Shown here in pieces: positions 27,558 through 36,692 of a stretch of DNA of 64,000 bases. The stretch's first letter is position 1. Each line of letters starts with the position of its first letter. The position numbers and the translations under genes were made by a program. This DNA is from Paraglaciecola sp. MB-3u-78 (lineage in GTDB: Bacteria; Pseudomonadota; Gammaproteobacteria; Enterobacterales; Alteromonadaceae): the NCBI RefSeq assembly GCF_002835935.1, contig NZ_PJCF01000003.1, positions 62,001-126,000 on the forward strand. The letters run 5' to 3'. The notes under the pieces are model-generated. The model ran no database searches and was not told the origin of the DNA. It saw only the letters and a program-made list of their open reading frames with translations.

Positions 27558-28853
27558 TTAATTCATTGCTAACATAACACGTTTGTTATTATTTAATTGC
27601 TGTAATCTGATTGCAGCAATATCAGTAAATTTAACTTTTTCTTTATTTGCTATGGGTTCTGCTTTTGGTAAATTCACGGTGCGTGGGTTGCGATGCACCC
27701 CATTGACCAAAAACTCATAATGTAAATGTGGACCAGTAACCCGACCTGAAGAACCAACAGTACCAATGACTTGCCCTTGCTTAACTGTTTGACCTCTTTT
27801 TACTGTGCGCTTTGTAAAATGTAGATACTTGGTTACGTATTTTTCACCGTGTTGAATAAATACATGGTGGCCATTGTATTTGTCATAAGCTGCTTTTATT
27901 ACTTTGCCATCACCAGCAGCCATAACCGGCGTACCTCGATCAGCTGCGTAGTCTACGCCTCTATGTGCTTTCAAGCGTTTTGTTACGGGGTGAATACGGT
28001 TTTTCTTAAAACTTGAGCTAATATACCTAAAGTTGACTGGCGCGCGCAAAAAACTCTTGCGCATACTATTGCCTTCAGGAGTGTAAAAATTACCATCATC
28101 ATAACGAATCGCTGTAAACGCTTCACCATGATTGACAAATTGCGCGGCGACTATGTCGCCATTTTCAATGAACTCGCCATTGATATAATGTTCTTCAAAC
28201 ATCACATAAAAACTATCGCCGGCTCTAAGGCCTAAGGCAAAATCAATATCCCAACCAAAAATACCTGCTACTTGCATGATTTGGTTATCGGTTAAATTGG
28301 CCTTCAGACCCGCATTCCAGAAACTGCTGGTGACATCACCCTGAGTATAATTTAGACGGGCATCTACTTCGATGGTTTCAATTTTACTGGTAAAGGTATT
28401 GTCTTCACTTTTAGTAACAACTAAGGTGTCTGTGCTTGAAAATGGGTACTGCAATGAGATTAACTGGCTTTGTGGATCTATCTGTAACTCTAATACATCA
28501 CCTGGCATTATTTTCAGGAGTTTTTTAGCCAGTTTTCCTGCTTTGCTGACACGGTAGGTTTGCTGTGGAGACAACCCGCTGCGTTTGAATATCATGGCCA
28601 AATTATCGCCTTTTTTGACAACCACTGACTTCGCTTCATTTATTTCTTCAAGACCAGAAATGTTTTCTACAGGTAAATTATTAAAGTTCACTTCTAGTGC
28701 ATAACGTTTACCGACTTCTAAAATAGAGGCTGAGTTTTTGTATGCACTGACTGGCTCAGAAGGTAAAAGAAACAAGATCAACATACATCCTGCAACCGCA
28801 GACATCACCCATCTGTGGGGTTTAGGCATATTTTTAAAGGTCTTTTTAATCAC
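27558..28853 (-). CDS. M23 murein endopeptidase (MepM/YebA-like)
   Basis: The 431-residue envelope enzyme should cleave peptide cross-links in murein to allow growth. A signal anchor lies at about 13-33 (RWVMSAVAGCMLILFLLP). A LysM/OapA-like region (about 75-125, VVKKGDNLAMIFKRSGL) probably binds glycan, and the M23 domain (about 285-385) carries zinc ligands in HRGVDYAADRG (HxxxD) and GPHLHYEFLVNG (HxH). Nothing essential is missing. It is divergent from tyrS and followed by anmK, a common order, which ties cell-wall cleavage to recycling. MepM is the closest enteric relative; the exact name is left open. Confidence 0.93.
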   Translation of the reverse strand: MIKKTFKNMPKPHRWVMSAVAGCMLILFLLPSEPVSAYKNSASILEVGKRYALEVNFNNLPVENISGLEEINEAKSVVVKKGDNLAMIFKRSGLSPQQTYRVSKAGKLAKKLLKIMPGDVLELQIDPQSQLISLQYPFSSTDTLVVTKSEDNTFTSKIETIEVDARLNYTQGDVTSSFWNAGLKANLTDNQIMQVAGIFGWDIDFALGLRAGDSFYVMFEEHYINGEFIENGDIVAAQFVNHGEAFTAIRYDDGNFYTPEGNSMRKSFLRAPVNFRYISSSFKKNRIHPVTKRLKAHRGVDYAADRGTPVMAAGDGKVIKAAYDKYNGHHVFIQHGEKYVTKYLHFTKRTVKRGQTVKQGQVIGTVGSSGRVTGPHLHYEFLVNGVHRNPRTVNLPKAEPIANKEKVKFTDIAAIRLQQLNNNKRVMLAMN

Positions 28854-29061
28854 AGATACAACACAATTATTGATACTTAACTGCAGAATATATGGATTAC
28901 AACAGATTTTCCAGTTGCAGTTCGGTATTTGTACCGATTATTGGTTGTAGGTAATCACTTTTAGTTACCGTAAAAAATACCTTATCCCTTTCATTGCTTG
29001 GGCTTGGCAAGTAAAATATAAAGAATAAGATAAATAAAAGATTTTTAACAAGGTTATAAAC

Positions 29062-30261
29062 ATGTCAGATTGGCAAAGTGCGATGGCTGAAATTCAGCGC
29101 GGAGCAGAAGAAATATTATTAGAAGATGAGCTTATTGCTAAACTAAAAGAAGGTAAACCATTAAAAATTAAGGCAGGATTCGATCCTACCGCACCTGACT
29201 TACATTTAGGTCATACGGTATTAATCAACAAGTTACGTACTTTCCAGCAACTTGGTCATGAAGTAATATTTTTAATTGGCGATTTTACTGGCATGATTGG
29301 TGATCCAACCGGTAAAAATGTCACCAGAAAACCGCTGACTAAAGAAGATGTGTTGGCCAACGCTGAAACCTATAAAGAACAAGTATTCAAAATCCTTGAC
29401 CCAGCAAAAACCACCATTCGTTTTAATTCTCAATGGATGGAAAAATTGGGTGCTGCAGGCATGATAAAACTGGCCTCTAATCAGACGGTAGCGCGAATGT
29501 TGGAAAGGGATGATTTCAAAAAACGTTATGCCGGTGGTCAACCTATTGCGATCCATGAATTTCTCTATCCTCTGGTGCAAGGCTGGGACTCAGTTGCATT
29601 AGAAGCCGATGTTGAATTGGGTGGCACCGATCAACGATTTAATCTGTTAATGGGCAGAGAGTTACAAAAATCTGAAGGTCAAAGACAACAAACAGTATTG
29701 ATGATGCCGTTACTTGAAGGGTTGGATGGTGTACAAAAAATGTCTAAATCTTTGGGAAATTATATTGGGATTACCGATGCACCAAACGATATGTTTGGCA
29801 AAGTGATGTCTATATCTGATGATTTAATGTGGCGTTATTATGAATTGTTGAGCTTTAAACCTAAAAATGAAATTGCAGCCATTAAACAAAAAGTGGCAGA
29901 GGGTGCGAATCCACGAGACACAAAAATAGATTTAGCGAAAGAGTTAATTTCGCGATTTCATAACGAACAGAATGCAGAGTCGGCACATCAAGATTTCATC
30001 CAACGTTTTCAGAAAAATGTTGTTCCTGATGAGATGCCAGAATTTGAATTTGTATTGCCTGGCGAAGGATTGATGATCGCTAATGTTTTAAAAGACGCCG
30101 GTTTAGTTAACTCGACCTCTGATGCTATGCGAATGATCAAACAAGGTGCAGTTAAGATCGATGGTGACAAAGTCGATAATGCTAAACATCAGTTTACTCA
30201 ACCTTTACAGGCGGTGTTGCAGATTGGTAAACGCAAATTTGCTCGCATAACCTTTAAATAA
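29062..30261 (+). CDS. tyrS: Tyrosyl-tRNA synthetase
   Basis: TyrS attaches tyrosine to its tRNA in the cytoplasm. The 399-residue chain has the class I signature HLGHT (about 46-50), the KMSKS loop ([13 protein letters not shown], about 226-238) and a C-terminal S4 RNA-binding domain (about 335-398, [19 protein letters not shown]). The layout is that of the shorter TyrRS class found in marine gammaproteobacteria. A modest AAGG ribosome site precedes the ATG. It is divergent from the M23 gene across about 208 bases that hold the promoters; no T-box or other regulator was seen. Confidence 0.97.
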   Translation: MSDWQSAMAEIQRGAEEILLEDELIAKLKEGKPLKIKAGFDPTAPDLHLGHTVLINKLRTFQQLGHEVIFLIGDFTGMIGDPTGKNVTRKPLTKEDVLANAETYKEQVFKILDPAKTTIRFNSQWMEKLGAAGMIKLASNQTVARMLERDDFKKRYAGGQPIAIHEFLYPLVQGWDSVALEADVELGGTDQRFNLLMGRELQKSEGQRQQTVLMMPLLEGLDGVQKMSKSLGNYIGITDAPNDMFGKVMSISDDLMWRYYELLSFKPKNEIAAIKQKVAEGANPRDTKIDLAKELISRFHNEQNAESAHQDFIQRFQKNVVPDEMPEFEFVLPGEGLMIANVLKDAGLVNSTSDAMRMIKQGAVKIDGDKVDNAKHQFTQPLQAVLQIGKRKFARITFK

Positions 30262-30545
30262 GTTTCGAGCCACGAGCTTCGAGCGACGAGCTTAAAGAAA
30301 AAGATTGATCCACAGAGATGTTCTCAGAGAAAAGCAAAGACAGCTGCGTTTTCACTGGCGTAATCCCTAATTTGTGCAAACAACAATATCTATTGCAATC
30401 GCCTATCCATGGCGATTGAATAATTAAATGGCAGTAATAGTTGGGGAACATAAATTCAAGACAGAAACTATCATGTGGACGCCGCGAAGCTTGCTTTTTT
30501 GTCTTTTGCTAGAATCTCGCAACTCGAAAGCTCGCAGCTTAAGCT
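30262..30545. repeat. Repeat-rich spacer after tyrS
   Basis: The gap of 284 bases starts with an imperfect tandem of GAGC-cACGAGCTT and GAGCgACGAGCTT words (30268-30293), echoed near its end by CTCGAAAGCTCGCAGC (30526-30541). It also holds ATCCACAGAGATGTTCTCAGAGAAAAGC (30307-30335 region), related to the 43-45 kb element, and a perfect 8-bp hairpin CAATCGCC / GGCGATTG with a 7-base loop (30396-30418). No gene was found. Confidence 0.65.
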
Positions 30546-30968
30546 TTACCGATTGATATTGGGTTTATTCCACGAACGTTTTTTAGCGGGTAAATTCAAG
30601 TGACTCAAATGCATATCTAGGGCTTCGACAGAAATATGTATTTCTCTTACTGACAGCCAAAGTGAATACAAGAGTAACACTAGGCTAGCGGCGAATATTG
30701 TGCTCCCTATCGTTGGGTATTCAGCATAAATAGCTAACATGGATAATACACATAAGAAAAAGCTCCCCATGCCAGCACCTTGCATATTTTTAATCAATTG
30801 AATGCGTGCGCGTAGGCTTTGGATTTGTCCCTGATCATTTTCGTTACTATCACTTATGTCAAAGTTTCTGATGATACTAGCAAGTGCTAAAAAACGGTTG
30901 CTATAAGCTAGCAGTAACAACGATATGGCCGGAAACAGCATTGCTGGCGTGGTGAGGGTGATATCCAT
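30546..30968 (-). CDS. DUF2721 inner-membrane protein
   Basis: This 140-residue protein has three hydrophobic stretches (about 8-28, 68-88, 92-110) around a polar, charged loop (ISDSNENDQGQIQSLRARIQLIKNMQ). The latter is the conserved part of the DUF2721 family of small membrane proteins of unknown function. The ending (REIHISVEALDMHLSHL) is typical. It is 27 bases downstream of the rhodanese gene on the same strand and may share its transcript. No activity is suggested by any motif. Confidence 0.85.
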   Translation of the reverse strand: MDITLTTPAMLFPAISLLLLAYSNRFLALASIIRNFDISDSNENDQGQIQSLRARIQLIKNMQGAGMGSFFLCVLSMLAIYAEYPTIGSTIFAASLVLLLYSLWLSVREIHISVEALDMHLSHLNLPAKKRSWNKPNINR

Positions 30969-30995
30969 AAACTGAATTTACCTACTTAATAAACG

Positions 30996-31370
30996 TTACT
31001 TTTCTACAGACAAGCCTGCTTTTAACCAAGCCTGCATATCACCTTCAAGATGGCGAAGGTTTTGGTGACCCTCTTTTTGTAAAGCCTCGGCTGCTTTGCC
31101 CGCTCGGTAACCGGAACGGCAATAAAGCACTATGGGTTTTTCCTTGTAAGAGGTCAAAATGGCAGGGTTGTCAATAATGTCACTCAAGGGAACATTTATC
31201 GCATTCGGTACATGTCCTTGTTGGAATTCTTCAGGTGTGCGAACGTCTACTATTACCACACTATTTGTATTTGTTTCGAGCAATTCTTGTTGGCTTATGT
31301 TGCTGACGTTGGAGCAGTAGGCCGAAAAACTTAGTAAGCTTAATATCCAAAAGGTAACCTGTTTTAACAC
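30996..31370 (-). CDS. Exported rhodanese-like sulfurtransferase
   Basis: The 124-residue protein has a signal peptide (about 1-20, MLKQVTFWILSLLSFSAYC, ending at a Cys-Ser pair, so a lipoprotein is possible but the lipobox is poor). One rhodanese domain follows: VVIVDVRTPEEFQQGHVPNAINVP (about 37-60) and the active-site loop VLYCRSGYRAGKA with the catalytic Cys at about 84. It should move sulfane sulfur or bind phosphate in the periplasm. It resembles small single-domain exported rhodaneses (PspE-like). A long upstream gap separates it from the cobD-like gene. Confidence 0.9.
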   Translation of the reverse strand: MLKQVTFWILSLLSFSAYCSNVSNISQQELLETNTNSVVIVDVRTPEEFQQGHVPNAINVPLSDIIDNPAILTSYKEKPIVLYCRSGYRAGKAAEALQKEGHQNLRHLEGDMQAWLKAGLSVEK

Positions 31371-31500
31371 AATATATTCTCCGTCTTGTTGAGTGAGTTC
31401 TGATAGTAAATAGTGGGTTGCAGCCTGTAAAGGATATTAGTAATTAACAAACAGCAATTGATCAGCAGCAATTGACAAGCCAATACAAGTTAGCATTTTG

Positions 31501-32463
31501 TCATCTAGCGATTAAAAACGACACTGCACACCCCAAAAAATACAAGGTTAACCATACCCATGTTGCTCGATTTATTGCAACCAAAGCTCTGGTGTTATCG
31601 GCTAGTATCACTTGTCTGTTTCCACCACATTTTCTAGCGCGTACTTTTTTATGTTCGTAGTAGGCTGGACCACCTAGTTCTATTCCTAAACTTGCTCCAC
31701 ACAGGTTTAAAATAAATAAATGATTACATTGATAGCTAATACGCTGGAATATCGCAGCTGAGCCTTGGCTAATGTTAACCGCTATCACAACACTCAGGCT
31801 CGCTAGCTTACTAGGTAACCACTGCAGTATATTAACAACGTAACGAACAGGTTGGCCAAAATGCCTAAACTTAGCTAATTTAGTATTCCAACACAAAGAT
31901 AATTCGTAGACTAAACGATAGATCAGGGCGCCAACTCCCCCTGTTAGCAGATACCAGAAAATCACTGAACAATACTGATAACTATATCGTAGTAGTAATG
32001 ACTCGATATTGGCTTTGACCATGCCTAATGGAGACATTTTCTCCGTTTCCCTTCTGACTATTTGTGATAGTGCATGTCGCGCTAACATCTTTTGCTGTTT
32101 TGATAACGCAGCGCAGACACGGCGGGTTTGTTTAGGAATATCTTGGAAGCGTAAAGCAACAAGAAGCATTAACCCTTCAAAAAAAATAGGATACTCAGAT
32201 AAGTATTTAAACACCGCTAAGATAGTACAAAAAGGTAGCAGTAAAACGATACAAGCTAAAGCGCCTGATATTTTTTGCTGCTGAATAGCATTTCGCTCGG
32301 GCGAAAGTACTTTAGCCTGCATGCCCATTGCTAAGACTTTTATAAAGCTGATTGGGTGGAATTTGTCAGGCCAAGGTAGGTAACGTTCTACTAAAATAAT
32401 CAATAACAATACCCAAAATGGCAAAATCTGCTCATTTAATAAGCTATTGATGACACTTTGCAT
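31501..32463 (-). CDS. CobD/CbiB-family membrane protein
   Basis: The 320-residue protein is a relative of the adenosylcobinamide-phosphate synthase CobD/CbiB, which joins aminopropanol to cobyric acid. The FHPISFIKVLAMGM, ALSQIVRRETEKMSPLGMVKANIESL and LGGPAYYEHKKVRARKCGG segments match that family. Several hydrophobic segments are visible (about 15-30, 65-85, 92-108, 165-185, 300-318). No cobalamin biosynthesis genes are near, and this homologue is usually found after mtnN in the gammaproteobacteria, so its true role may differ. Its ATG overlaps the mtnN stop by one base (TAATG), so the two are coupled. Confidence 0.83.
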   Translation of the reverse strand: MQSVINSLLNEQILPFWVLLLIILVERYLPWPDKFHPISFIKVLAMGMQAKVLSPERNAIQQQKISGALACIVLLLPFCTILAVFKYLSEYPIFFEGLMLLVALRFQDIPKQTRRVCAALSKQQKMLARHALSQIVRRETEKMSPLGMVKANIESLLLRYSYQYCSVIFWYLLTGGVGALIYRLVYELSLCWNTKLAKFRHFGQPVRYVVNILQWLPSKLASLSVVIAVNISQGSAAIFQRISYQCNHLFILNLCGASLGIELGGPAYYEHKKVRARKCGGNRQVILADNTRALVAINRATWVWLTLYFLGCAVSFLIAR

Positions 32464-33158
32464 TAGGCTAATTTTGCAATAGTTTGCATCACTAATGTTG
32501 CCGAATTTTTAGCCGCTTGATCAAGGTATGCTTGAAAAGAAACCGTCGATGTTTTGCCAGCAATATCAGACAGTGAGCGGATGACCAAAAATGGTGTGCC
32601 TAATAAATGGCAACTCTGAGCAATGGCTACACCTTCCATTTCTACCGCACAGACAGAGGGGAAATTTTGCCTAATAACGGCTGCAGCTTCATCACTTCCA
32701 ACAAAAGAATCTCCGGTACAAATGAGCCCTTGCTGTACTTGTACATCTTTTAGGCTAGTTGCAGCATTAGCAGCATGCTCAAGTAAAACCTTGTCACACT
32801 CAAAATATACTGGCATACCTGCGGTTTGACCTAATTCATAACCAAAGTGAGTTAAGTCAGCATCGTGGTGTCGTAATTCATTAGCTATAACAATGTCCCC
32901 AATGTTGAGGTGACTTGAAAAACCCCCAGCCGAACCTGTATTTATAACAAAATCAGGAGCGAAATGATGGATCACAACACTAGTTGAAACAGATGCCGCC
33001 ACTTTACCTATTCCGCATTTGACCAAAGCAACATTGACTTCACCAAGTTTGCCAATATATACAGTAAGATGATTAAAATTTTGTTCTTGACAATTCTCAA
33101 GAGATGCACGGATCAAGGTTATTTCTTCATCCATGGCACCTAAAATAGCAATTTTCAT
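32463..33158 (-). CDS. mtnN: 5'-methylthioadenosine/S-adenosylhomocysteine nucleosidase
   Basis: MtnN hydrolyses MTA and SAH to adenine plus the thioribose, feeding methionine salvage and removing methylation inhibitors; it also makes the autoinducer-2 precursor. The ATG at 33156-33158 gives MKIAILGAMDEEITLIR, the canonical start; an upstream in-frame GTG adds six residues that are not conserved. Signature segments include VNTGSAGGFSS (about 75-85), AVEMEGVAIAQ (about 170-180) and the catalytic Asp in IRSLSDIAGK (about 197). The resulting 231 residues are typical. It is followed by the cobD-like gene with a one-base overlap. Confidence 0.96.
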   Translation of the reverse strand: MKIAILGAMDEEITLIRASLENCQEQNFNHLTVYIGKLGEVNVALVKCGIGKVAASVSTSVVIHHFAPDFVINTGSAGGFSSHLNIGDIVIANELRHHDADLTHFGYELGQTAGMPVYFECDKVLLEHAANAATSLKDVQVQQGLICTGDSFVGSDEAAAVIRQNFPSVCAVEMEGVAIAQSCHLLGTPFLVIRSLSDIAGKTSTVSFQAYLDQAAKNSATLVMQTIAKLA

Positions 33159-33320
33159 ATCGTTTTCTTTATTCACAATTAGTTAAGATCAATAGAACCT
33201 AAGTCTAATACGTCTGCTAGTGTTATAAAACAACTCAAAGGTTTGAACTTCGAGTAAATCAAAAATAATACATTATATTGCTGAAAGTTCGACAACCTTA
33301 TTATCAACTTTAGGTGAGCT

Positions 33321-34478
33321 ATGAAACGCTTCAGTATTTTACTAATAGCTATGATGTTTATTGGTTGTCAGGCGGTTCCAAAAATATCGGTTAGTCATAA
33401 AACGTTGCTGTATGATCAAGGGTTTGCAGGATTTGAAAGTGTCATTGTAGAAAGTGAAACAGAAATTTTCGAATTGAATGATGAAGCTAAAGCCTTTGCT
33501 AAATCAGCGATAAAAGGCGTATTTAAACCCAAAAAACAAATTCAAGCACTGGTGCAACAGGTTTTTTCTCGTTCAGATTTAAATTTATTGTATCGAGCTG
33601 AAGCGAACACCGTCGCCAATCAAACCTTTCACAATAGAGCTGCCAACTGCCTTTCAATGTCAATTATGACTTATGCTTTAGCTAAGGAGCTAGGTTTTAG
33701 TGTGCGATTTCAAGATATTGAAATTCCAGAGTACTGGACAATGAGAGAAGGGCAAAGTTTGCTAAATGGGCATATTAATTTGCAGATATTACCCCCTTCT
33801 AGTCGGGAGCATATTCAATTTTTCACACGAGGCTTTGAAGTCGATTTTGATGCACAAGCTACCCGACAGCATTTCCCTAAAACACTGCTTAAGCTTAATC
33901 AAGTTGTCGCCATGTTTCATAATAACAAAGGTGCAGATGCACTAATAAAAAAAGACTACGTAAAAGCATATGCTTATTTTCGATCTGCTTTTTTGCAATC
34001 CCCTGACCTGTCTTCTGTTCTGGCGAACTTAGGTTATTTGTATCGACTCACAGGTCACTATGAGCTTGCTGAAAGAACCTACCTGCGAGCCATCAAACAA
34101 GATAAAAACAACTTAACTGCTTGGCGTAATTTATCTTATTTATATCGATATATGGGCCATGATGAAAAAGCCAACGATATTGTGGATCGGGTTACACGTA
34201 AACGTGCCGATAATCCCTTTTTTCATATTAATATGGGCGATAAAGCGTTTGAAAAACAACAATGGCGAATTGCGCTAAAGCATTATCAACAAGCTTTAAA
34301 GTTAGATAAAAGTACTCACGAAGTATTCTTTGGGTTAGGTAAAACTTATTTTGAATTAGGTAATATTCAACGCAGTTATCATTATTTGAAGCTTGCTAAA
34401 AAAAAATCAAGAACTCAACAGGAACAGGCCGCATACCAAGGGAAAATTGACATGTTAGTAACCCTTAAATCAGGATAA
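33321..34478 (+). CDS. Lipoprotein with transglutaminase-like core and TPR repeats (paralogue 1)
   Basis: This 385-residue protein is exported. A lipoprotein signal (MKRFSILLIAMMFIGC) puts C16 as the lipidated residue. The middle (about 85-180) looks like a transglutaminase-like cysteine fold: RAANCLSMSIMTYALAKELG (C110), LLNGHINLQ (H151) and EVDFDAQ (D175 or D177), a plausible Cys-His-Asp triad. The C-terminal half (about 200-370) holds several TPR repeats (for example AYAYFRSAFLQSPDLSSVLAN, and the pair around LGYLYRLTG and LSYLYRYMG). The second gene 90 bases downstream is a paralogue. The substrate is unknown; a protein- or peptide-processing role at the envelope is inference. Confidence 0.8.
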   Translation: MKRFSILLIAMMFIGCQAVPKISVSHKTLLYDQGFAGFESVIVESETEIFELNDEAKAFAKSAIKGVFKPKKQIQALVQQVFSRSDLNLLYRAEANTVANQTFHNRAANCLSMSIMTYALAKELGFSVRFQDIEIPEYWTMREGQSLLNGHINLQILPPSSREHIQFFTRGFEVDFDAQATRQHFPKTLLKLNQVVAMFHNNKGADALIKKDYVKAYAYFRSAFLQSPDLSSVLANLGYLYRLTGHYELAERTYLRAIKQDKNNLTAWRNLSYLYRYMGHDEKANDIVDRVTRKRADNPFFHINMGDKAFEKQQWRIALKHYQQALKLDKSTHEVFFGLGKTYFELGNIQRSYHYLKLAKKKSRTQQEQAAYQGKIDMLVTLKSG

Positions 34479-34568
34479 ACCCGCTGTTTATTACGTTGAA
34501 TTAACTAGCAGTTATTCCTTATAACAGCTATGTTAATATAATGTTAATTTACTGGTGGAGTGCATCCA

Positions 34569-35738
34569 ATGCAGCTAACTTCATGTATCCAGAATGCTCT
34601 AATTATACTCGTTATCTCTTTGTCTTTTTGTGCATGTCAGTCTACTAGCGTCTATGTCACTCCATCTGAGTCATTGTTATACGATCAAGGCTTTGTTGGT
34701 TTTTCGGAAATCCAGATAGAGTCAGAACAGGACATTTTTACATTAGATGACAAAGCTAAAGCATTTTTAAAATCAACAATTAAACCAATGACAAATAAAA
34801 TTGATCAAATGGAAGCATTGGTGCGAGGCATCTTTGATCGCTCAAATCTCAATTTACTTTATCAGGGCGATGCCAACAACACCGCCAATGAGACCTTTCA
34901 TTCTCGTGCAGCAAATTGTTTGTCGATGTCTATCATGACTTATGCAATGGCAACTGAAGCGGGCTTTTACATTGACTTTCAGGAAATTATGATCCCTGAA
35001 TTTTGGACAAGAAAGGCGGGTTTTAGCTTGTTAAATGGGCATATCAATTTAAAAATGTTTGCTCCCCATGATCCAAGTGTTTTCATGCTTAACAAGCGCA
35101 GTTTTCAGGTTGATTTCGACCCCCAATCATCAAGAAGTGGACTGCCAAAAAAAATCGTGAGTAAACAAGCTGTAATGGCAATGTTTTATAATAATAAAGG
35201 TGCCGATGCTTTGTTGCGAAAAGATTATACCTACGCTTACGCCTATTTTCGCGAAGCTCTATTACTTGACCCTGATTTTGATTCAGGATGGGTGAATCTT
35301 GGCATTTTGTATCGATTAAGTGGGTACGTTAACCAGGCTGAAAAAACCTACCAACATGCATTGGGGCTGAACTCTGATAGTTTAACTGCTTGGGAAAATT
35401 TGGCTTATTTGTATACGTTTACCGGGCGAGAAGGAGAAGCTGAGGAGATTTTGGCGAAAGTTGAATCTAAGCGAAACAGCAATCCTTATTACCATGTAAA
35501 TTTAGGTGAACAAGAGATGGAGCAAGAACATTGGGATCAAGCTTTGGGGCATTTTCGAAGAGCTTTGGCTTTAGATAGAAGTAAGCATGAGGTGTATTTC
35601 GGACTGGCTCGAGCCTATTTCGAAATTGGTGAGTTGCAACAAAGCAAACGATATCTTAAACAAGCCAAAAATAAAGCGAATAATCGTCAAGATGAAGACA
35701 AGTATCAACACAAACTAGACTTTCTACGTAATTTTTAA
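34569..35738 (+). CDS. Lipoprotein with transglutaminase-like core and TPR repeats (paralogue 2)
   Basis: The start is the ATG at 34569, eight bases after GGAG, giving 389 residues; an earlier GTG overlaps that ribosome site. It is a close relative of the gene upstream: LLYDQGF(V/A)GF, FHSRAANCLSMSIMTYAM (C117), LLNGHINLK (H158) and VDFDPQ (D182 or D184) line up, then TPRs (AYAYFREALLLDPDFDSGW, NLGILYRLSGY, NLAYLYTFTGREGEAEE and later repeats). The lipobox (LSFCAC, C23) is poorer than in paralogue 1, and C21 could be chosen instead. Both copies keep all three putative catalytic residues, which argues for two active versions and not decay. An 81-base gap before it could hold its own promoter. 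Confidence 0.8.
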   Translation: MQLTSCIQNALIILVISLSFCACQSTSVYVTPSESLLYDQGFVGFSEIQIESEQDIFTLDDKAKAFLKSTIKPMTNKIDQMEALVRGIFDRSNLNLLYQGDANNTANETFHSRAANCLSMSIMTYAMATEAGFYIDFQEIMIPEFWTRKAGFSLLNGHINLKMFAPHDPSVFMLNKRSFQVDFDPQSSRSGLPKKIVSKQAVMAMFYNNKGADALLRKDYTYAYAYFREALLLDPDFDSGWVNLGILYRLSGYVNQAEKTYQHALGLNSDSLTAWENLAYLYTFTGREGEAEEILAKVESKRNSNPYYHVNLGEQEMEQEHWDQALGHFRRALALDRSKHEVYFGLARAYFEIGELQQSKRYLKQAKNKANNRQDEDKYQHKLDFLRNF

Positions 35739-35778
35739 ATATTTGATTCATGCATGAGTTTTGCATTTTTGCTGCACA

Positions 35779-35806
35779 AGCCGCCTAATTAGGTTCCCAG
35801 GCGGCT
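35779..35806. terminator. Hairpin between the convergent TPR-lipoprotein and oxygenase genes
   Basis: AGCCGCCT and AGGCGGCT pair perfectly over 8 bp around a 12-base loop. No clear T run follows on either strand, so it may be a weak or factor-assisted terminator. Confidence 0.5.
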
Positions 35807-35825
35807 ATTCTTATCAGGTGTTAGA

Positions 35826-36668
35826 TTAAGCGACACCTAACTCTTCAAGGCGCTCTTTCAGGTAACTTTTGGCTGTGTATGTTTCAGACAACACGACTTC
35901 CGGATTGGGATGCAAAAACAGTGGTAAAGAAACACGTGCTTTTGTTTGATCGCTACCTTGTGGGTTGACAACCCTGTGAGTCGTTGAAGGAAAATACCCA
36001 CCTGATGCTTCTTGAAGCATGTCGCCAATATTGACAATTAAATTACCAAAATCGCAGGGCACGTCTATCCATGAATCATCTGTACCTTTCACTTGTAAAC
36101 CAGGTTCATTGGCTGATGGTAATAATGTGAGCAAGTTAATATCTTCATGGGCAGCAGCGCGTATTGCATCTGGCTCTTCAGAGCCATCTAAAGGCGGGTA
36201 ATGCAAAATACGTAGCAGGGTTTGTTCACTATCGGTCACCATACTTGACAGCGATTGTGTGAATTTAGCTGACACTTCTGGTGGTGAATACTTCTCAACC
36301 CATCCCAGTAACTCTGAAGCTAATGCATTGGTGTCTCGATAATAATCTGCTATTTCTTGCTTTAATGCATCTGGGCAACGTCCCCAGGGATAGAAGTGAA
36401 AATATTCTTTAATATCTTTTTTCTTAAAGCCTTTTGCCGTTTCAGATATTTCCGTCGAAAAAAAACCATCGTGAGTCTCTTTATTAAACGAATATTGATT
36501 TTTTTCTTCGCTATTAAAAAAAGCCTGCCAGCGATCATAAATACTACTGACTCTGTCTTGACTAATAGGGTGGTTTTTCAAGACACCAAAGCCAGTTTTA
36601 TGCAAAGACTCTACAAAAAGTTTGTCGGCATTGGGCGCTTTGTAATCCACTGCAACTAGTTCCATCAT
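35826..36668 (-). CDS. 2-oxoglutarate/Fe(II) oxygenase of the isopenicillin-N-synthase type
   Basis: The 280-residue enzyme has the N-terminal DIOX_N region (FGVLKNHPIS, WQAFFNSEE) and the 2OG-FeII core. The iron ligands are HED in AAAHEDINLLTLL (about 174-176) and the His in FPSTTHRVVNP (about 230); RVSLP (about 246-250) holds the arginine that binds 2-oxoglutarate. It would hydroxylate or desaturate a small substrate. Its location next to nucleoside transport and uridine kinase genes suggests, but does not show, a link to nucleobase metabolism. It is 24 bases downstream of the transporter gene on the same strand, so a shared transcript is likely. Confidence 0.88.
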   Translation of the reverse strand: MMELVAVDYKAPNADKLFVESLHKTGFGVLKNHPISQDRVSSIYDRWQAFFNSEEKNQYSFNKETHDGFFSTEISETAKGFKKKDIKEYFHFYPWGRCPDALKQEIADYYRDTNALASELLGWVEKYSPPEVSAKFTQSLSSMVTDSEQTLLRILHYPPLDGSEEPDAIRAAAHEDINLLTLLPSANEPGLQVKGTDDSWIDVPCDFGNLIVNIGDMLQEASGGYFPSTTHRVVNPQGSDQTKARVSLPLFLHPNPEVVLSETYTAKSYLKERLEELGVA

Positions 36669-36692
36669 TTTTCTCTCTCAATATAAATTTGT

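Noticed and set aside
31501-32463. Evidence of cobalamin biosynthesis in this region
   Set aside because: Only one CobD/CbiB-like gene is present, linked to mtnN by overlap; no other cobalamin genes are in the window, so the pathway is not supported here.
35779-35806. A strong intrinsic terminator after the second TPR lipoprotein gene
   Set aside because: The 8-bp stem is perfect but no T run follows on either strand; kept only as a low-confidence hairpin.
36396-36659. Open frame on the plus strand within the oxygenase gene
   Set aside because: It is antisense to a well-supported enzyme and has no ribosome site or family likeness. Many similar antisense frames in gltB, tyrS, arcB and others were dropped for the same reason.
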